Both the position numbers and the translations under genes were made by a program. The notes below the pieces were generated by a model. That model was not told the DNA's origin. It saw nothing but the letters and a program-made list of their open reading frames with translations, and made no database searches. This document shows, piece after piece, positions 63,008 to 64,000 of a stretch of 64,000 bases of DNA (the stretch's first letter is position 1; every line of letters starts with the position of its first letter). The stretch is from Hypoxylon rubiginosum (taxonomy: Eukaryota > Ascomycota > Sordariomycetes > Xylariales > Hypoxylaceae). Location of the stretch: the NCBI GenBank assembly GCA_902806565.1, contig CADCXA010000030.1:1240001-1304000 (forward strand), given 5' to 3'.

Positions 63008-63159
63008 ATAAGTTTAAATTACTTAATATATATTAAAAATATTAATTTTTTATAATAATATTTTTAAAAAAAATACTTAAAATTATTATTATTATTAAAC
63101 TTTATTTACCTAATATATATTAAATAAACTAAATATCTACCTAAATATTTAATATTAAT

Positions 63160-63255
63160 TTTTTTTTTAATTTTACTTATATCCTTTTCTTTAATTTTAC
63201 TTATATTTTTTTTTTTAACTTCGTTTATATTTTTTTTTTTAATTTTACTTACACC
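63160..63255. repeat. Four tandem units of about 23 bases
   Basis: Successive units have the form T-run, AATTTTACTTATAT (twice), AACTTCGTTTATAT and AATTTTACTTACACC. The third keeps TTCG where the others have TTTA-type bases, as expected if C to T decay hit the copies unevenly. Confidence 0.65.
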
Positions 63256-64000
63256 TTATAAAATTTTATTAATATTATATTTTTAATTAACTTTTTTAAT
63301 ATTAATAACTTTTACCTTAAAATTAAAAAGTTATTTTATTATTATTATTTACTATATAAATTATTTATTATAAAGGCTTTTATATTTAAAGAAAATAATA
63401 AAATATTTTTAATAAAAAATATTATTATTAAATATCTTAATTATTTTTTTAATAAATAAAACCTAGGTAAAATAAACAAATAAAAATTTAATTAAAATAT
63501 AAGGAATTAAATAAAAAAAATAATTATAAAATAATATATATATTTTAATATTTATATTATAATATTTAATTAATAACTAAAAAATATATAATATTAAATA
63601 AAGTTTATTTTTTTATTTAAAATCTAATTTTAAATAAATAATAATATAATTCTTATTTTAAATATAATAAAAGTTTTAATAAAGGAATATATAATTAAAA
63701 AAGGAAATATAAATAATATTTAGTAAATTTTTTATAAAATATATATATATTTAATTAATTAATAATTAAAGATTTATAATTTTAAGTATAATATAACTAT
63801 TTTCCAGTTTTATTAATTATAATATAAAGGTGTAATAATTATAATTAAAATTAAATCTAAAGTTAATATAATTAAATAAATTATTAATATATATATTTTT
63901 TTATTATTTAAATATATTTTTATAAAAAAAAAGCTAATACTTTTAAAAAAAAATCACTAGATATAATATATTAGTTATAATAAAAATAATTAATATAAAT

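Larger units (their letters stand above)
53003..64000. repeat. AT isochore of RIP-destroyed repeats, no genes
   Basis: About 11 kb of nearly pure A+T to the window end. No coding frame, RNA gene or intact transposon can be supported. Single C or G residues are scattered, and only a few short pockets keep several (59305-59340, 61330-61337). The base texture changes along the block (A-rich before about 53 kb, T-rich around 54.5-57.5 kb), which suggests several former elements in different orientations. The block continues beyond the window. Confidence 0.85.

Noticed and set aside
47421..64000. AT-rich region as mitochondrial DNA
   Set aside because: It has no tRNA, rRNA or respiratory genes, and its left part is bounded by LTRs with C to T and G to A differences, which fits RIP in the nucleus.

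Overview
The window is nuclear DNA of a filamentous ascomycete. The evidence is short GT-AG introns of about 50-110 bases (up to about 200), Zn(II)2Cys6 regulators, iterative type I polyketide synthases, a fungal-type NLR gene, and AT-rich blocks made almost only of A and T that carry the mark of repeat-induced point mutation (RIP). Dispersed TAGGTAC-type words are in my experience common in Sordariomycetes, but the species cannot be named from this sequence.

Layout. 1-3.3 kb has no intact gene but holds a decayed protein kinase gene on the minus strand. 3.3-6.6 kb is a SesA-NB-ARC-TPR NLR-type immune/incompatibility gene. 8.3-42.2 kb is a polyketide biosynthetic cluster: non-reducing PKS (SAT-KS-MAT-PT-ACP-CMeT-R, minus), flavin monooxygenase (minus), two convergent Zn(II)2Cys6 regulators, highly reducing PKS (KS-AT-DH-CMeT-ER-KR-ACP, plus), secreted DUF3237 protein, BBE-type FAD-linked oxidase, cytochrome P450 and a short-chain dehydrogenase. 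43.3-47 kb has a wax-synthase/MBOAT-type acyltransferase and one or two membrane proteins. 47.2 kb to the end is a RIP-destroyed AT isochore that begins with an LTR retrotransposon whose 5' LTR escaped RIP.

How the cluster would work. The HR-PKS would make a reduced acyl chain. The SAT domain of the NR-PKS would accept it, extend, cyclise and C-methylate it, and release it as an aldehyde through the R domain. The flavin monooxygenase would then hydroxylate and dearomatise the ring, and the BBE-type oxidase and P450 would tailor it. HR-PKS + reductive NR-PKS + TropB/AzaH/SorC-type monooxygenase + BBE oxidase + two regulators matches sorbicillinoid (sor) clusters best. Azaphilone clusters share most of these parts and remain the alternative. 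No transporter gene is seen.

The most striking points are: a single in-frame TGA in the AT domain of the otherwise open HR-PKS frame, which as written would stop the pathway at its first step; tandem promoter repeats upstream of the HR-PKS and of one regulator; the NLR with a Gly/Asn-rich, amyloid-motif-like linker and a membrane tail; and an LTR pair that lets the RIP changes be read base by base.
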